Shown in pieces: positions 37,162-46,164 of a stretch of 64,000 nt of DNA. A model generated the notes under the pieces. That model made no database searches. It had not been told where the DNA came from and saw only the letters and a program-made list of their open reading frames with translations. Source of the DNA: JBLXBZ01 sp048265185 (lineage in GTDB: Bacteria > Pseudomonadota > Alphaproteobacteria > Rhizobiales > Stappiaceae); assembly GCA_048265185.1 (NCBI GenBank), contig JBLXBZ010000002.1:496001-560000 (forward strand). The letters run 5' to 3'. Positions within the stretch are counted from its first letter, which is position 1. Every line of letters begins with the position of its first letter. The translations under genes and the position numbers were made by a program.

Positions 37162-37190
37162 TTGACACACCAAACATCATATGTTTGATA
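37162..37190 (+). promoter_or_regulatory. Sigma-70 promoter with embedded operator before the GntR gene
   Basis: TTGACA (37162-37167), a 17-base spacer, and TTGATA (37185-37190) form a good promoter. Most of the spacer is the near-perfect palindrome CAAACAT-CAT-ATGTTTG (37171-37187), a likely operator for the FadR-type protein it precedes. The start codon begins only 7 bases after the -10 box. Confidence 0.75.
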
Positions 37191-37197
37191 TTGTCCT

Positions 37198-37935
37198 ATG
37201 AGCGAATTACTTTTTTACGACTTGAAAGAAACGTCTGGCCTCACATTGAGTCTCTCCACGCAGATCGCGCGGGAGCTAGGGCGCCGTATCGTTGCCGGCG
37301 CTTATGCTCCGGGTGATTTGATCGAAGACGAAGGGGCGCTGGCTGAGCGTTACCAGGTGAGCCGGTCTGTGGTGCGCGATGCGGTGAAAATCCTTGTAGG
37401 TAAAGGATTGCTGGATGTGCGCCGGGGTATTGGTTCTCGTGTGCGGGAGCGATCCGGCTGGGGCGTGCTGGATAATGACGTGCTTGCGTGGCATCAATCT
37501 GCGCCGCCTAGCGCTGACTTTCTGCGTCAGTTGATGGACTTCCGATTGGTTATTGAGCCCAAGGCGGCTCGATGGGCGGCGGAACGCGGTACGGAGGAGG
37601 GGCTTGCGAAAATTCTCGCCGCTCAGGAGCGTATGGAGGCTGAATTAGGCTCCATTGAAGAGTTTATCGCAGCGGACGCGCATTTTCATAGATCAATCCT
37701 GCTCGCGGTGAATAACGACTTTATGCGGGCCATGGAGGGCGTGATATTCTCCGCTCTTTTAAGTTCAATCCGGATCACCAATCATGATCCGCGAGAAAAT
37801 GAGGGTTCTATTCCGTTTCACCGTGAGGTGACCGACGGAATTCTCGCTCGTGATCCCGAACGCGCTGAAGCGGGGATGACGAGGCTGTTGGCCGATGCGC
37901 GGCTGCGTTTGGGAGGCGCGATGCATGAACACTAA
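37198..37935 (+). CDS. GntR/FadR-family transcriptional regulator
   Basis: 245 residues: an N-terminal winged helix (about 25-90; ALAERYQVSRSVVRDAVKILVGKGLL) and an all-helical FCD ligand domain with conserved metal-type residues around ADAHFHRSIL and HREVTDGIL. Members bind sugar acids or organic acids; galactonate and related regulators are close in style. It leads the rightward sugar operon and has a palindrome in its own promoter, so autorepression is likely. No ribosome site precedes the ATG, in keeping with a leaderless mRNA. Confidence 0.87.
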   Translation: MSELLFYDLKETSGLTLSLSTQIARELGRRIVAGAYAPGDLIEDEGALAERYQVSRSVVRDAVKILVGKGLLDVRRGIGSRVRERSGWGVLDNDVLAWHQSAPPSADFLRQLMDFRLVIEPKAARWAAERGTEEGLAKILAAQERMEAELGSIEEFIAADAHFHRSILLAVNNDFMRAMEGVIFSALLSSIRITNHDPRENEGSIPFHREVTDGILARDPERAEAGMTRLLADARLRLGGAMHEH

Positions 37936-38117
37936 GAAAATCGCTAGGATATAGTTCCGTTTTAACGGATTGGTGGTTTGCGACCTGGTCTTGCGCCGGG
38001 GTGGCTTTTTGCGGTCCGCAATCTGCTTGCTTTCAAAAATATATCGTTCTGAACGGGTTGGAAGGCGCTTGACGCGTTTCTGACATCGGGACCGTCTGGC
38101 CAAAACGGCTGGAGACT

Positions 38118-38154
38118 GGACGCCTGCGGCGTCCGGCAAGGCAAAGCTTTGCCT
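38118..38154 (+). other. Two adjacent hairpins before the ABC operon
   Basis: GGACGCC-TGC-GGCGTCC (38118-38134) and the perfect palindrome AGGCAAAGCTTTGCCT (38139-38154) lie 40-77 bases before the binding-protein start. They could fold in the mRNA leader. A further palindrome, TCCGTT-TT-AACGGA at 37956-37969, is a candidate operator. Confidence 0.45.
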
Positions 38155-38194
38155 AAGCGCAGATCATTGAATAACGCATTTTGGGAGGAAACTT

Positions 38195-39265
38195 ATGCGT
38201 ATGACGAACTTCAAATCATTTCTTGCGGCAAGCGCCGCCACTCTTGCGATCTCAGCGGTCATGACAGGGAGCGCGGCGGCGGAAGACATGGTGGCTATGC
38301 TGTTGCCGGAAAACGTAAATGCTCGTTGGGAGGCTCAGGACGCGCATTTCTTTGTTCAGAAGATGAAGGAATATGCGCCAGACGTTAAAGTTGAGGTTTT
38401 TAACGCGAATAATGACACCGCCACTCAACAGCGCCAAGCCGAGCAAGCGCTTACGCAAGGGGCGAAAGTCTTGATCGTCGTTCCTATCGACGGTGAAGCG
38501 GCGGCGATTATCGCGGATGAGGCTGAAGACGCTGGGGTTCCGGCCATCGCGTATGACCGCATGATGCAGTCGAAAAATACGGACTTTTGGGTTCAGGCGG
38601 ATATGTTTGCGACCGGCGCGGCGCAGGCGCGGCACGTGGTCGATAACACTCAAAAAGGCGATACGCTGGTGATGCTTAAAGGCTCGCCCACCGACCCGAA
38701 CGCGGGCGTTATCGCCGCAGGACAAATGTCTGTCCTTCAGCCACTTTTTGACTCTGGCGAGCGAAAGCTCGGGTATGAAAACTGGACTCAAGGGTGGGAT
38801 CCGGCCATTGCTCGGCGCTCAATGGATCAGGCGCTTACTCAGCTCAACAATAATGTTCAAGGGGTTGTGTCATCCAATGATGGTAACGCCGGCGCCGCGA
38901 TCGCTTCTCTTGAGGAGCAAGATATGGCTGGCGACGTGCCCATTACAGGACTTGATTGCACTGTGCAGGCGTTGCAGTTGATTTTGCTTGGTAAGCAGAC
39001 CCAGTCCGTGTGGCGTCCATTTGAACAAATGGCGGATGTGACGGCGAAAGTCACCGTTGCGTTGCTCAATGACGAAGATACTTCCGCTTTGACAAATGGC
39101 ACGGTGAAGAACACGGCGGGGGCGGATATACCTTTTGTTCCCGTCGATTTTTATGAAGCGATTGGCGAAGAGGGCGTTGCTTACGTGATTGAGCATGACG
39201 CCTCTGTGACGAAAGAGGCTGTGTGCCAAGGCGCCGCCGCCGCAACCGACTTCTGTAAGTCGTAA
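38195..39265 (+). CDS. Sugar ABC transporter substrate-binding protein, xylose (XylF)-like
   Basis: 356 residues with a signal peptide (about 1-29, ending SAAAED) and the periplasmic binding protein type 1 fold. Segments such as VFNANNDTATQQRQAEQAL, VPIDGEAAAIIADEA and SSNDGNAGAAIASLE match XylF-type proteins. GGGAGGAAACTT precedes the ATG. It is followed at once by its ATPase and permease genes. Ligand: a pentose or aldose, probably but not certainly xylose. Confidence 0.88.
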   Translation: MRMTNFKSFLAASAATLAISAVMTGSAAAEDMVAMLLPENVNARWEAQDAHFFVQKMKEYAPDVKVEVFNANNDTATQQRQAEQALTQGAKVLIVVPIDGEAAAIIADEAEDAGVPAIAYDRMMQSKNTDFWVQADMFATGAAQARHVVDNTQKGDTLVMLKGSPTDPNAGVIAAGQMSVLQPLFDSGERKLGYENWTQGWDPAIARRSMDQALTQLNNNVQGVVSSNDGNAGAAIASLEEQDMAGDVPITGLDCTVQALQLILLGKQTQSVWRPFEQMADVTAKVTVALLNDEDTSALTNGTVKNTAGADIPFVPVDFYEAIGEEGVAYVIEHDASVTKEAVCQGAAAATDFCKS

Positions 39266-39270
39266 GTGCA

Positions 39271-40092
39271 ATGAGTGGTGAAACAAACATGTCGGCGGGC
39301 TTGAACGCCCCGCCGACGCCTTACTTGCGCGTCTGTGGGATCCGCAAGAGGTTCGGTGGTTTGGAGGCCTTGCGCGGGGTGGCGTTTGAAGTGGCGCGCG
39401 GCGAGGTCATGGCCCTGGTTGGCGACAATGGCGCTGGAAAATCAACATTGATGAAAGTGTTGGCCGGGGCCTATGTCGCGGATGAAGGGCAGTTTCAAGT
39501 TGGTGACGACATTGTGACAATTTCCAGCCCTCATGACGCAGCGGCGCTGGGAATTCAGATTGTTTATCAAGATCTTGCTCTTTGTGAAAACCTTGACGTG
39601 GCCGCCAATCTTTCGCTTGGCGCTGAACCTTTGAAAGCTGGATGGGGGTTCTTGCCCCGTTTTTTACGCCCTATCGACGATATGGCCATGGAGGAAAAGG
39701 CGCAAAAAGCGATTGATATGCTTCAGGTGCGCACGCTCAAGTCCGTGAGAGCGAAAGTGGGGAATTTATCAGGCGGGCAACGTCAAGCGATTGCGATCGC
39801 CCGCGCCGTGGGCGCGGACAGCTCCGTGGTTTTACTCGACGAACCGACCGCAGCTTTGGGGGTGGCGCAAACACGACAGGTGTTGGACGTGGTCAAACGG
39901 TTGCGCGAAACCGGTCATGCGGTCGTCTATATTTCACACAACCTGCGAGACATATTCGCGGTCGCTGACCGGATCACGGTTTTGCGCCACGGTACGAATG
40001 TGGCGACGTGGCGCACTGACGATACGACGCCTGATGAAATTGTCGTGGCCATGACGCGTGGCCTAGATGCGGGAGGCGGCGATGGACGCTGA
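39271..40092 (+). CDS. Sugar ABC transporter ATPase, single-domain (XylG/FrcA-like)
   Basis: 273 residues with one ABC domain: Walker A GDNGAGKST, signature LSGGQRQAIAIA, Walker B VVLLDEPTAALG and the switch histidine in VVYISHN. Many CUT2 sugar ATPases are fused pairs of about 500 residues; this one is the short FrcA type, so it should act as a homodimer. It lies between the binding-protein and permease genes and overlaps the permease start. Confidence 0.9.
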   Translation: MSGETNMSAGLNAPPTPYLRVCGIRKRFGGLEALRGVAFEVARGEVMALVGDNGAGKSTLMKVLAGAYVADEGQFQVGDDIVTISSPHDAAALGIQIVYQDLALCENLDVAANLSLGAEPLKAGWGFLPRFLRPIDDMAMEEKAQKAIDMLQVRTLKSVRAKVGNLSGGQRQAIAIARAVGADSSVVLLDEPTAALGVAQTRQVLDVVKRLRETGHAVVYISHNLRDIFAVADRITVLRHGTNVATWRTDDTTPDEIVVAMTRGLDAGGGDGR

Positions 40093-41260
40093 AACACCTT
40101 CACTTGTCGTTCGTTTCAAACAACTTCGCGAAACTCGTTTCGGCTCGTTTCTACCTGTCATGCTGGCGTTGGTCGCTATCTGGACTTATTTCGGCGTGAG
40201 CGAGCCGGCGTTTTTGAGCGCTAGGAACTTTTATTACCTCTTTATGCAATCCGCAGTCGTCGGGACCATCGCGGTGGGCGTCACGGTGGTGCTTTTGCTG
40301 GGGGATATTGATCTTTCCGCCGCAGCTAGCGCGGGGGTGTCGGCGGCGCTGATGGCGGTTCTGATCGTTGCGGGCTGGCCCGGACCGCTTGCGTGTTTAG
40401 CGGCTATACTGATTGGCGTGACGTTAGGTTGTCTTCAGGGAATGTTGATCGCTTACGTGGGGATTCCGTCTTTTGTGGTGACTTTGGCGGGGCTTCTTGG
40501 ATTTCAGGGGTTGATGCTGAAAATCCTGGGCGTGCAGGGCGCCATTAACATGCGTGATGAATTTGTGCGCGGCCTGACCACAATTGCAATGCCTGAAGTC
40601 GTGGGGTGGGGATTGGGCGCGGCGTGCGTCGCCTTGCTCGCCGTCGTTTCCGTTCGCCGGCGCGCGCAACGTAAGGCGCGAGGTCTTGAGATGGACAGCG
40701 CCTTCGCGGTCATTGGCCAAATTTCGTTCTTTGCAATTCTGGTGTTTGGCGTGGTCGCCATGTTGAACAGCTATCGCGGCGTGCCGGTGCTGGTTGTTTT
40801 TCTGGCGCTTTTAACAGGCGTTTTGGGGTGGGTTACCACGTCAACGCCGTTTGGCCGGGCCTTATTCGCCGTGGGCGGCAACGCCGAAAGCGCGCGGCGG
40901 GTCGGCATGGACGTGAAAAAGGTCAGGGTCGCCGCCTTTGGAGTTGTTGGGATGATGGCGGCGGTGGGCGGCATCATTGGCGCCTCCCGCTACGCTTCCG
41001 TCTCCTTCAACGCTTTCGCCGGGGGGCCGTTGCTGCTGGAGGCGATTGGCGCTGCGGTTATCGGCGGGACATCGCTGTTTGGCGGTCGAGGGTCTGTTTG
41101 GAACGCCATTTTGGGCGCGTTGGTCATCGGCTCAATGGGGAATGGTCTGGATCTTTCTGGCGCCTCCGCAGCGGACAAATTGATGTTCTCTGGAGCGATC
41201 CTGCTTATCGCCGTGGCGATCGACGCCATATCGCGTTCCGGCTCCGGTCAGCAGAGATAG
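40082..41260 (+). CDS. Sugar ABC transporter permease, XylH-like
   Basis: About 392 residues, longer than RbsC, with the added helices of XylH. CUT2 permease motifs are visible: LLLGDIDLSAAASAGV, YVGIPSFVVTLAGLLGFQG and AVIGGTSLFGGRGS. The ATG at 40082 is preceded by GGGAGGCGGCG and overlaps the end of the ATPase gene; an earlier in-frame start at 40067 is less likely. Confidence 0.9.
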   Translation: MDAETPSLVVRFKQLRETRFGSFLPVMLALVAIWTYFGVSEPAFLSARNFYYLFMQSAVVGTIAVGVTVVLLLGDIDLSAAASAGVSAALMAVLIVAGWPGPLACLAAILIGVTLGCLQGMLIAYVGIPSFVVTLAGLLGFQGLMLKILGVQGAINMRDEFVRGLTTIAMPEVVGWGLGAACVALLAVVSVRRRAQRKARGLEMDSAFAVIGQISFFAILVFGVVAMLNSYRGVPVLVVFLALLTGVLGWVTTSTPFGRALFAVGGNAESARRVGMDVKKVRVAAFGVVGMMAAVGGIIGASRYASVSFNAFAGGPLLLEAIGAAVIGGTSLFGGRGSVWNAILGALVIGSMGNGLDLSGASAADKLMFSGAILLIAVAIDAISRSGSGQQR

Positions 41261-41287
41261 CCGCCTTTCGGCGGTAATGACGAAACG

Positions 41288-41315
41288 CGGGGCGCCGCTA
41301 AATGTCGGCGCTCCG
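41288..41315 (+). other. Hairpin between permease and aldehyde dehydrogenase genes
   Basis: CGGGGCGCCG and CGGCGCTCCG pair over 10 bp with one G-T wobble and an 8-base loop. A smaller CCGCC/GGCGG hairpin precedes it. They lie between the stop at 41260 and the start at 41356. No T run follows, so an attenuator or an mRNA-processing site is possible. Confidence 0.4.
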
Positions 41316-41355
41316 GGCGGTCGCAATTTATGAACTTTATTGGATCGAGAGCGTG

Positions 41356-42801
41356 ATGGCTTATTCAAAGAAAATGTATATCGACGGCGCCCTGACGGAG
41401 GGGGAGGCCAAACTGGACGTTATTAACCCGGCGACCGCTAAAAAAGTGGCGACTGTGGCCGCTGCGGGAATGTTGGACGTGGAGAGAGCGTTGACCAGCG
41501 CCAAGGCGGCGTTTCCAGGGTGGTCGGCCACATCCATTCGCGAACGTCAAAGCTGGATGCGCAAATTACGTGCGGCGGTGCTTGAGAATGAGGAGCATCT
41601 GCGCGCATGCGTTCATCAGGAAATGGGTAAGCCGTGGGGCGGCACGCAGGAAGATTTCGACCTGTTGGAGCGGTCGCTGCATTTTTATGCTGAGGAAATC
41701 GCGCGCGTCGGCGATGAAATATTGCCGGATCGTGAGGGAACGCATGTTCATCGTTTGGCGCGTCAACCGGTGGGCGTCGCGGTCGCCTATTTGGCTTGGA
41801 ATTTTCCGTTGCTGAATCTCGCTTATAAAATCGCGCCCGCAATGGCGGCGGGGTGTCCGGTCATTATTCGCGCATCCAGCGCTACGCCAATTTCCGCTTA
41901 CGCCGTGGGGGAGTTGTGTGAACAGATCGGCTTGCCTGCCGGGGTGGTCAATATTTTGACAACTGACGGATATGAGGCGTCCGACGCATTGGCCTCGTCC
42001 ACCATTCCAGCCTTGATCACTTTAATCGGCTCTACGAACACCGGTAAACACCTCATGCGTGTCGGAGCGACCTCAATCAAGCGTTATTCAATGGAGCTTG
42101 GCGGCAATGCCCCGGTTCTGGTGTTCAAGGACGCTGACTTGGAGCTTGCGGCCGATATCGTCACCACCGTGAAATTCAACAACGCAGGTCAGATTTGCGT
42201 GGCTCCGAACCGCGTGTTTGTGGAAAGGCAGGTTTATGAGGCTTTTCAAGAAAAAGTCCTTTCCCGAACGAAGGCGGTCAAGGTTGGTTTTGATCGCGGC
42301 GCCGATATTGTCACAGGTCCGATGATTGACGGCCGGGCTTGGCGGCGGGTTAAAGGGCTGATTGATGACGCGCAGGCGAAGGGCGCTCAGTTGCTCGCCG
42401 GCGGCGATCGGCCGCAAGGGTTGGATGAAGCGTTGAGCAATGGGCATTTTTTGGCGCCAACTGTTTTGTCTGGCGTGACCCCGGAAATGGAAATCTATCA
42501 AAAAGAGATATTTGGCCCGGTGGTGAGTCTCATCCCCTTCGATAATCGCGACACGCTTTTGGAACGGGCGAACGATGGCGAAGATGGAGGGCTTGCCTCT
42601 TACGTTTTCACCGCGGACCTCGCGTTGGCCGAGCGCATGGCCGCAGGACTAAATTACGGCGAAGTCCAGATAAACGGCGTCAAATACGACATCGATTTAC
42701 CCCATGGCGGCGTTGGTCAATCGGGCGTTGGGCACGATTGCTCCCGTTTGGCGTTGAACGATTACCTGGTCGTCAAACGCGTCACGCAAGCCGTGGTCTA
42801 A
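41356..42801 (+). CDS. NAD(P)-dependent aldehyde dehydrogenase
   Basis: About 481 residues. The catalytic cysteine is in NNAGQICVAPNR and the general-base glutamate in SMELGGNAPVLVF; the cofactor region has IGSTNTGKHLM and the oxyanion residue lies in LAWNFPLLN. The class covers succinate-semialdehyde, lactaldehyde and 2-ketoglutarate-semialdehyde dehydrogenases. Because a galactarolactone-cycloisomerase-like gene follows 11 bases later, the last step of an oxidative uronate or pentose pathway (to 2-oxoglutarate) is a reasonable but unproven role. The ATG at 41356 has GAGAG upstream and starts the conserved region MYIDGALTEGEA. Confidence 0.85.
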   Translation: MAYSKKMYIDGALTEGEAKLDVINPATAKKVATVAAAGMLDVERALTSAKAAFPGWSATSIRERQSWMRKLRAAVLENEEHLRACVHQEMGKPWGGTQEDFDLLERSLHFYAEEIARVGDEILPDREGTHVHRLARQPVGVAVAYLAWNFPLLNLAYKIAPAMAAGCPVIIRASSATPISAYAVGELCEQIGLPAGVVNILTTDGYEASDALASSTIPALITLIGSTNTGKHLMRVGATSIKRYSMELGGNAPVLVFKDADLELAADIVTTVKFNNAGQICVAPNRVFVERQVYEAFQEKVLSRTKAVKVGFDRGADIVTGPMIDGRAWRRVKGLIDDAQAKGAQLLAGGDRPQGLDEALSNGHFLAPTVLSGVTPEMEIYQKEIFGPVVSLIPFDNRDTLLERANDGEDGGLASYVFTADLALAERMAAGLNYGEVQINGVKYDIDLPHGGVGQSGVGHDCSRLALNDYLVVKRVTQAVV

Positions 42802-42812
42802 GGAGAAGCATA

Positions 42813-43982
42813 ATGAAGATCACGCGTGTCACCAGCCACGTTTTACAATGCGATATGCCAGAGGAACTGGGCTATTCGCAGCAATATTACGCACGCCGCA
42901 CAGCTCACTTGGTTGAAGTGGAGACCGATGAAGGCGTCACCGGTTGGGGAGAATGTTTCGGCCCGGGAAATGTCGCGCTGGCGAACAAAGGGATCGTTGA
43001 AAAGGTGATACAGCCCTTGGTGTTGGGGATGGATCCATTGGACAGGGACGTCATCTGGCACAAGGTTTATAATCTTTTGCGTGACCATGGGCAGAAAGGA
43101 ATGCCGCTGCAATCCTTGTCCGGCGTTGATATCGCGCTTTGGGATATTGCGGGAAAAGTGGCGGGATTACCGTTGCACAAGCTCATTGGCGGGGCTCATC
43201 GCACCAAGGTGAAGGCCTATGGCTACGGCATGATGCTTAAACGCGAGAGCGTCGCCGACCATGTGGCGCGTTTCGCTGATGAAGCCGCTCAGATCAAAGA
43301 TATGGGTTTTGCCGCCACGAAGATGAAAATCGGTCTTGGGCCGAAAGACGACGTGAAATTGGCCGCCGCCGTGCGAAGGGGCGTCGGCGATGATTTCGAC
43401 TTCATGGCGGACGCGAACCACGCCTACACGACAAATGACGCTTTTTACGTTGGACGCGCGCTTGAAGAGCTTGGCGCATTTTGGTTCGAGGAGCCGGTGG
43501 CGCCGGAAGATCTCGACGGGTACCGCGAGTTACGCGCTGGACTGAAAGTCAATATTTCCGGCGGAGAAGCGGAGTTTAACCGGTGGGGCTGGCGGCAAAT
43601 TCTGGAAAACCGTGGGCTTGATATCGCCCAGCCGGAAGTTTGCGCGCTGGGCGGGGTAACGGAATATCTGCGGGTCCTTGCGCTTTGCCATGCGCATTTC
43701 ACGCCAGTGATCAATCATGTTTGGGGGTCGGCCGTTGCGGTCGCCGTTAATTTGCAGCTGCTCGCGGCTATGCCGCCGCTGCCAGGCGGATTGTTTCCAC
43801 GTGAGCCGCTTTTGGAGTTCGACACGACGGAAAACCGTTTCCGCGATGAGTTGTTGTCAGAACCGCTGAACATCCAACAACAAGTGAAAGCCTCGAACGG
43901 CTTTGTCGACGTTCCAGAAAAGCCCGGTCTGGGCGTTGAGCCTGACCGCAACTTTATCAAACGATTTGAAGTGACTGGGTGA
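42813..43982 (+). CDS. Enolase-superfamily enzyme, D-galactarolactone cycloisomerase (Gci)-like
   Basis: 389 residues of the mandelate racemase/muconate lactonizing family. Active-site residues fit: K170-x-K172 in ATKMKIG, metal ligands D200, E226 and E252, and H302 in VINHVWGS. From memory the metal ligands and histidine sit six positions later than in Agrobacterium Gci, and long segments such as ALSGIDIALWDI-type blocks agree. Gci opens galactaro-1,4-lactone to 3-deoxy-2-keto-hexarate. AGGAG directly precedes the ATG. A dehydratase of a related acid sugar is the alternative. Confidence 0.83.
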   Translation: MKITRVTSHVLQCDMPEELGYSQQYYARRTAHLVEVETDEGVTGWGECFGPGNVALANKGIVEKVIQPLVLGMDPLDRDVIWHKVYNLLRDHGQKGMPLQSLSGVDIALWDIAGKVAGLPLHKLIGGAHRTKVKAYGYGMMLKRESVADHVARFADEAAQIKDMGFAATKMKIGLGPKDDVKLAAAVRRGVGDDFDFMADANHAYTTNDAFYVGRALEELGAFWFEEPVAPEDLDGYRELRAGLKVNISGGEAEFNRWGWRQILENRGLDIAQPEVCALGGVTEYLRVLALCHAHFTPVINHVWGSAVAVAVNLQLLAAMPPLPGGLFPREPLLEFDTTENRFRDELLSEPLNIQQQVKASNGFVDVPEKPGLGVEPDRNFIKRFEVTG

Positions 43983-44030
43983 GCCGCGTCACACGGGGTT
44001 TGCATGGCCGACCAGAGGAGGAGATACGCC

Positions 44031-45092
44031 ATGAATATGAAGAAAGTAATTGGGGGAATGATGGCCGGGGCCATCGGGTTATCCATCATGACGGGAGGCG
44101 CTTTCGCGGAACAGGACCGTATGGCCCTTTATAAACCGTTTGGAGAAATTCCGGTTCCATCCAAACCCTATCGCATTGGAGTGATCTTGAAGACTTTCAA
44201 TAATGATTACTTCATTGATCTACGCAATGGGTTCCAGGACGCCGCTGATAAATACGGAGTCGAAGTTGAGTTCTTCGCTGCCCCAGGAGAGGGGGATCTA
44301 CTGATTCAGAAACAGCTTATGGAGGATATGCTGGTCAAGCAATTCGACTTGATCGCCATCAATCCCATGAGCACGTCCAATTTGCTGGACCCTGCGGCGC
44401 GGGCCACCCAGATGGGAGTTCCGCTCATTAACGTGAACGACGCCTATATTTCTCCGGAAGATCAGAAGAAGCATAATATCGATATTATTTCGTTCATTTC
44501 GACTGATTGGGCGGAGCAAATGCGTCACCATGTGCGTTATTGCGCGGATCAGCTGGGCGAAAGCGGCGGAGAGATTGCCCATATCATGGGCTTTCCCGGA
44601 TCGACGGCGGCGACGGATCGGTTGTCGGGGTATAAAGACGAACTGGAGAAACATCCTGAACTGAAAAGCGTGGCTGTTCTGCCTGCTGATTGGGATCGTA
44701 AGAAAGCCATGGATGTGGCCGCGGACCTGATCCAGGCCAATCCAGACCTGAAGTGTATTTCCGCCTCTAATGACAATATGGCGCTGGGCGCTATTCAGGC
44801 GGTTAAAAACGCCGATAAGCTTGGCGAGATTATCATAATGGGATGCGACGGCATTCCGGACGCCGTTACGGCGATCCGCAAGGGCGAATTGGATGCCTCA
44901 GTCGCCTTTATGCAATATGAAAACGGCTATAACTCAATTGAAGCGGCGATCCTTTACCTAGAAGGGCAGGGTGACAAAATTCCTGAGAAAATATTCGCGA
45001 GTCAGGAAGTTTGGAGCGCTGAAAACATCGAAGATAAAATAAAGAACTACGGAACTTATTACTCTGGAATGGCGAAACTCACCAATAAGTGA
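44031..45092 (+). CDS. Sugar ABC transporter substrate-binding protein
   Basis: About 353 residues from the ATG at 44031, with AGGAGGAG just upstream. A signal peptide (about 1-27, ending GGAFAEQ) precedes a type 1 periplasmic binding fold: IGVILKTFNNDYFIDLRNGF, FDLIAINPMSTSNLLDPA and SASNDNMALGAIQAV. It is followed by a strong hairpin and then by permease, ATPase and permease genes of the same system. The ligand is unknown; it is not clearly close to ribose, xylose or rhamnose proteins. Confidence 0.87.
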   Translation: MNMKKVIGGMMAGAIGLSIMTGGAFAEQDRMALYKPFGEIPVPSKPYRIGVILKTFNNDYFIDLRNGFQDAADKYGVEVEFFAAPGEGDLLIQKQLMEDMLVKQFDLIAINPMSTSNLLDPAARATQMGVPLINVNDAYISPEDQKKHNIDIISFISTDWAEQMRHHVRYCADQLGESGGEIAHIMGFPGSTAATDRLSGYKDELEKHPELKSVAVLPADWDRKKAMDVAADLIQANPDLKCISASNDNMALGAIQAVKNADKLGEIIIMGCDGIPDAVTAIRKGELDASVAFMQYENGYNSIEAAILYLEGQGDKIPEKIFASQEVWSAENIEDKIKNYGTYYSGMAKLTNK

Positions 45093-45105
45093 GCTCGTTT
45101 TAATC

Positions 45106-45132
45106 GGGCCGGATTTTTTCCGGCCCTCTTTT
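45106..45132 (+). terminator. Terminator-like hairpin after the binding-protein gene
   Basis: GGGCCGGA and TCCGGCCC form an 8-bp stem with a five-T loop, followed by TCTTTT. It lies 14 bases after the stop and 13 before the next start. Placed inside the operon, it should let only part of transcription through to the membrane components. Confidence 0.8.
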
Positions 45133-45144
45133 CCGGGGGATCGG

Positions 45145-46164
45145 ATGAGTACTGTTTTTTCTTTACGCATGCCCGGCGTCGAGGGCGAAGGATGGCGCGT
45201 CATTCCTTTGTCTATGGCGCGGCTAAGCTTGAGAGCCATAAAGGAGAGTTGGGGGCTTTGCTTGGCGCTGGCGTTGACGGTCGCCGTCTTCAGCTTCGCT
45301 TCTCCTTACTTCTTTTCGCTATATACTTTTAGCGGCATCTTAGAGCACGCCAGTTTCACGTTGATCATGGCCACCGGCATGACTTTGGTGATCGCCACCG
45401 GCGGCATCGACGTTTCTGTGGGAGCCACGCTTGCTCTGAGCTCCATGGTGACGGCCATCGCCTTGACTTCCGGCGTTCCCATTCCTGTTTCCATCGTGTT
45501 CGGCCTGGGAGTCGGCCTCTTCATAGGCACGCTTAATGGGGTTGTCATTTCTCGCCTGAAACTCCAGCCTTTCATTGTCACCCTCGCCATGTTGAGCTTG
45601 GCGCGGGGCATGACTCTCATCTTGTCGGGCGGCGCGCCGGTGAGCAATCTTCCGGAAGGTTTTGGCGATTTTTTCTCCGGCTCCGGGCACCCCGATAATG
45701 TGATTTATTTTGGTTTCGGAGCATTGTTGCTCGCCATGTTCGTCATGCATCGCACGCGGTTGGGCGCCCATATTCGCGCCATAGGCGGCAGCGAACAGAC
45801 GTCCTTTATTTGCGGCGTCGCCGTTGATCGTTTGCGGATCGGAGTTTATGCGGCGCAATCGGTTCTGGCGGTTCTCGCCGGGTTTACGTTCATGGCCTCC
45901 TTCGACGCAGCGGAGCCTACGGCTGGGTTGTCGACAGAATGGCTGGAGGCCATCGCCGCTCCCATCATTGGCGGCAACGCACTTAATGGCGGGCGGGCGC
46001 GGTTGTTCGGAACACTGCTCGGGTGTTTCATACTTTCCACCATGCGTAGCGGACTGAATATATCCGGCGTGCCGGTGGCGTGGCAGCAAATAGCAATTGG
46101 AGCCATCATCATTGGCGCTGTCGCGCTGGATGTGTTTACGCAAAAACAACGGGGGCAAGCATGA
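45145..46164 (+). CDS. Sugar ABC transporter permease (first of the pair)
   Basis: 339 residues, CUT2 (RbsC) family: ATGMTLVIATGGIDVSVGATLA in the second and third helices, RLKLQPFIVTLAMLSLARG, and AAPIIGGNALNGGRAR near the C-terminus. About nine to ten helices. Its stop overlaps the ATPase start (ATGA). Together with the permease at 47690 it should form a heterodimeric channel. Confidence 0.9.
   Translation: MSTVFSLRMPGVEGEGWRVIPLSMARLSLRAIKESWGLCLALALTVAVFSFASPYFFSLYTFSGILEHASFTLIMATGMTLVIATGGIDVSVGATLALSSMVTAIALTSGVPIPVSIVFGLGVGLFIGTLNGVVISRLKLQPFIVTLAMLSLARGMTLILSGGAPVSNLPEGFGDFFSGSGHPDNVIYFGFGALLLAMFVMHRTRLGAHIRAIGGSEQTSFICGVAVDRLRIGVYAAQSVLAVLAGFTFMASFDAAEPTAGLSTEWLEAIAAPIIGGNALNGGRARLFGTLLGCFILSTMRSGLNISGVPVAWQQIAIGAIIIGAVALDVFTQKQRGQA

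Noticed and set aside
36905..37197. A second attachment-site copy or small RNA after tRNA-Cys
   Set aside because: I found no repeat of the tRNA 3' end and no stable structure with a T tract; only the GntR promoter is supported.
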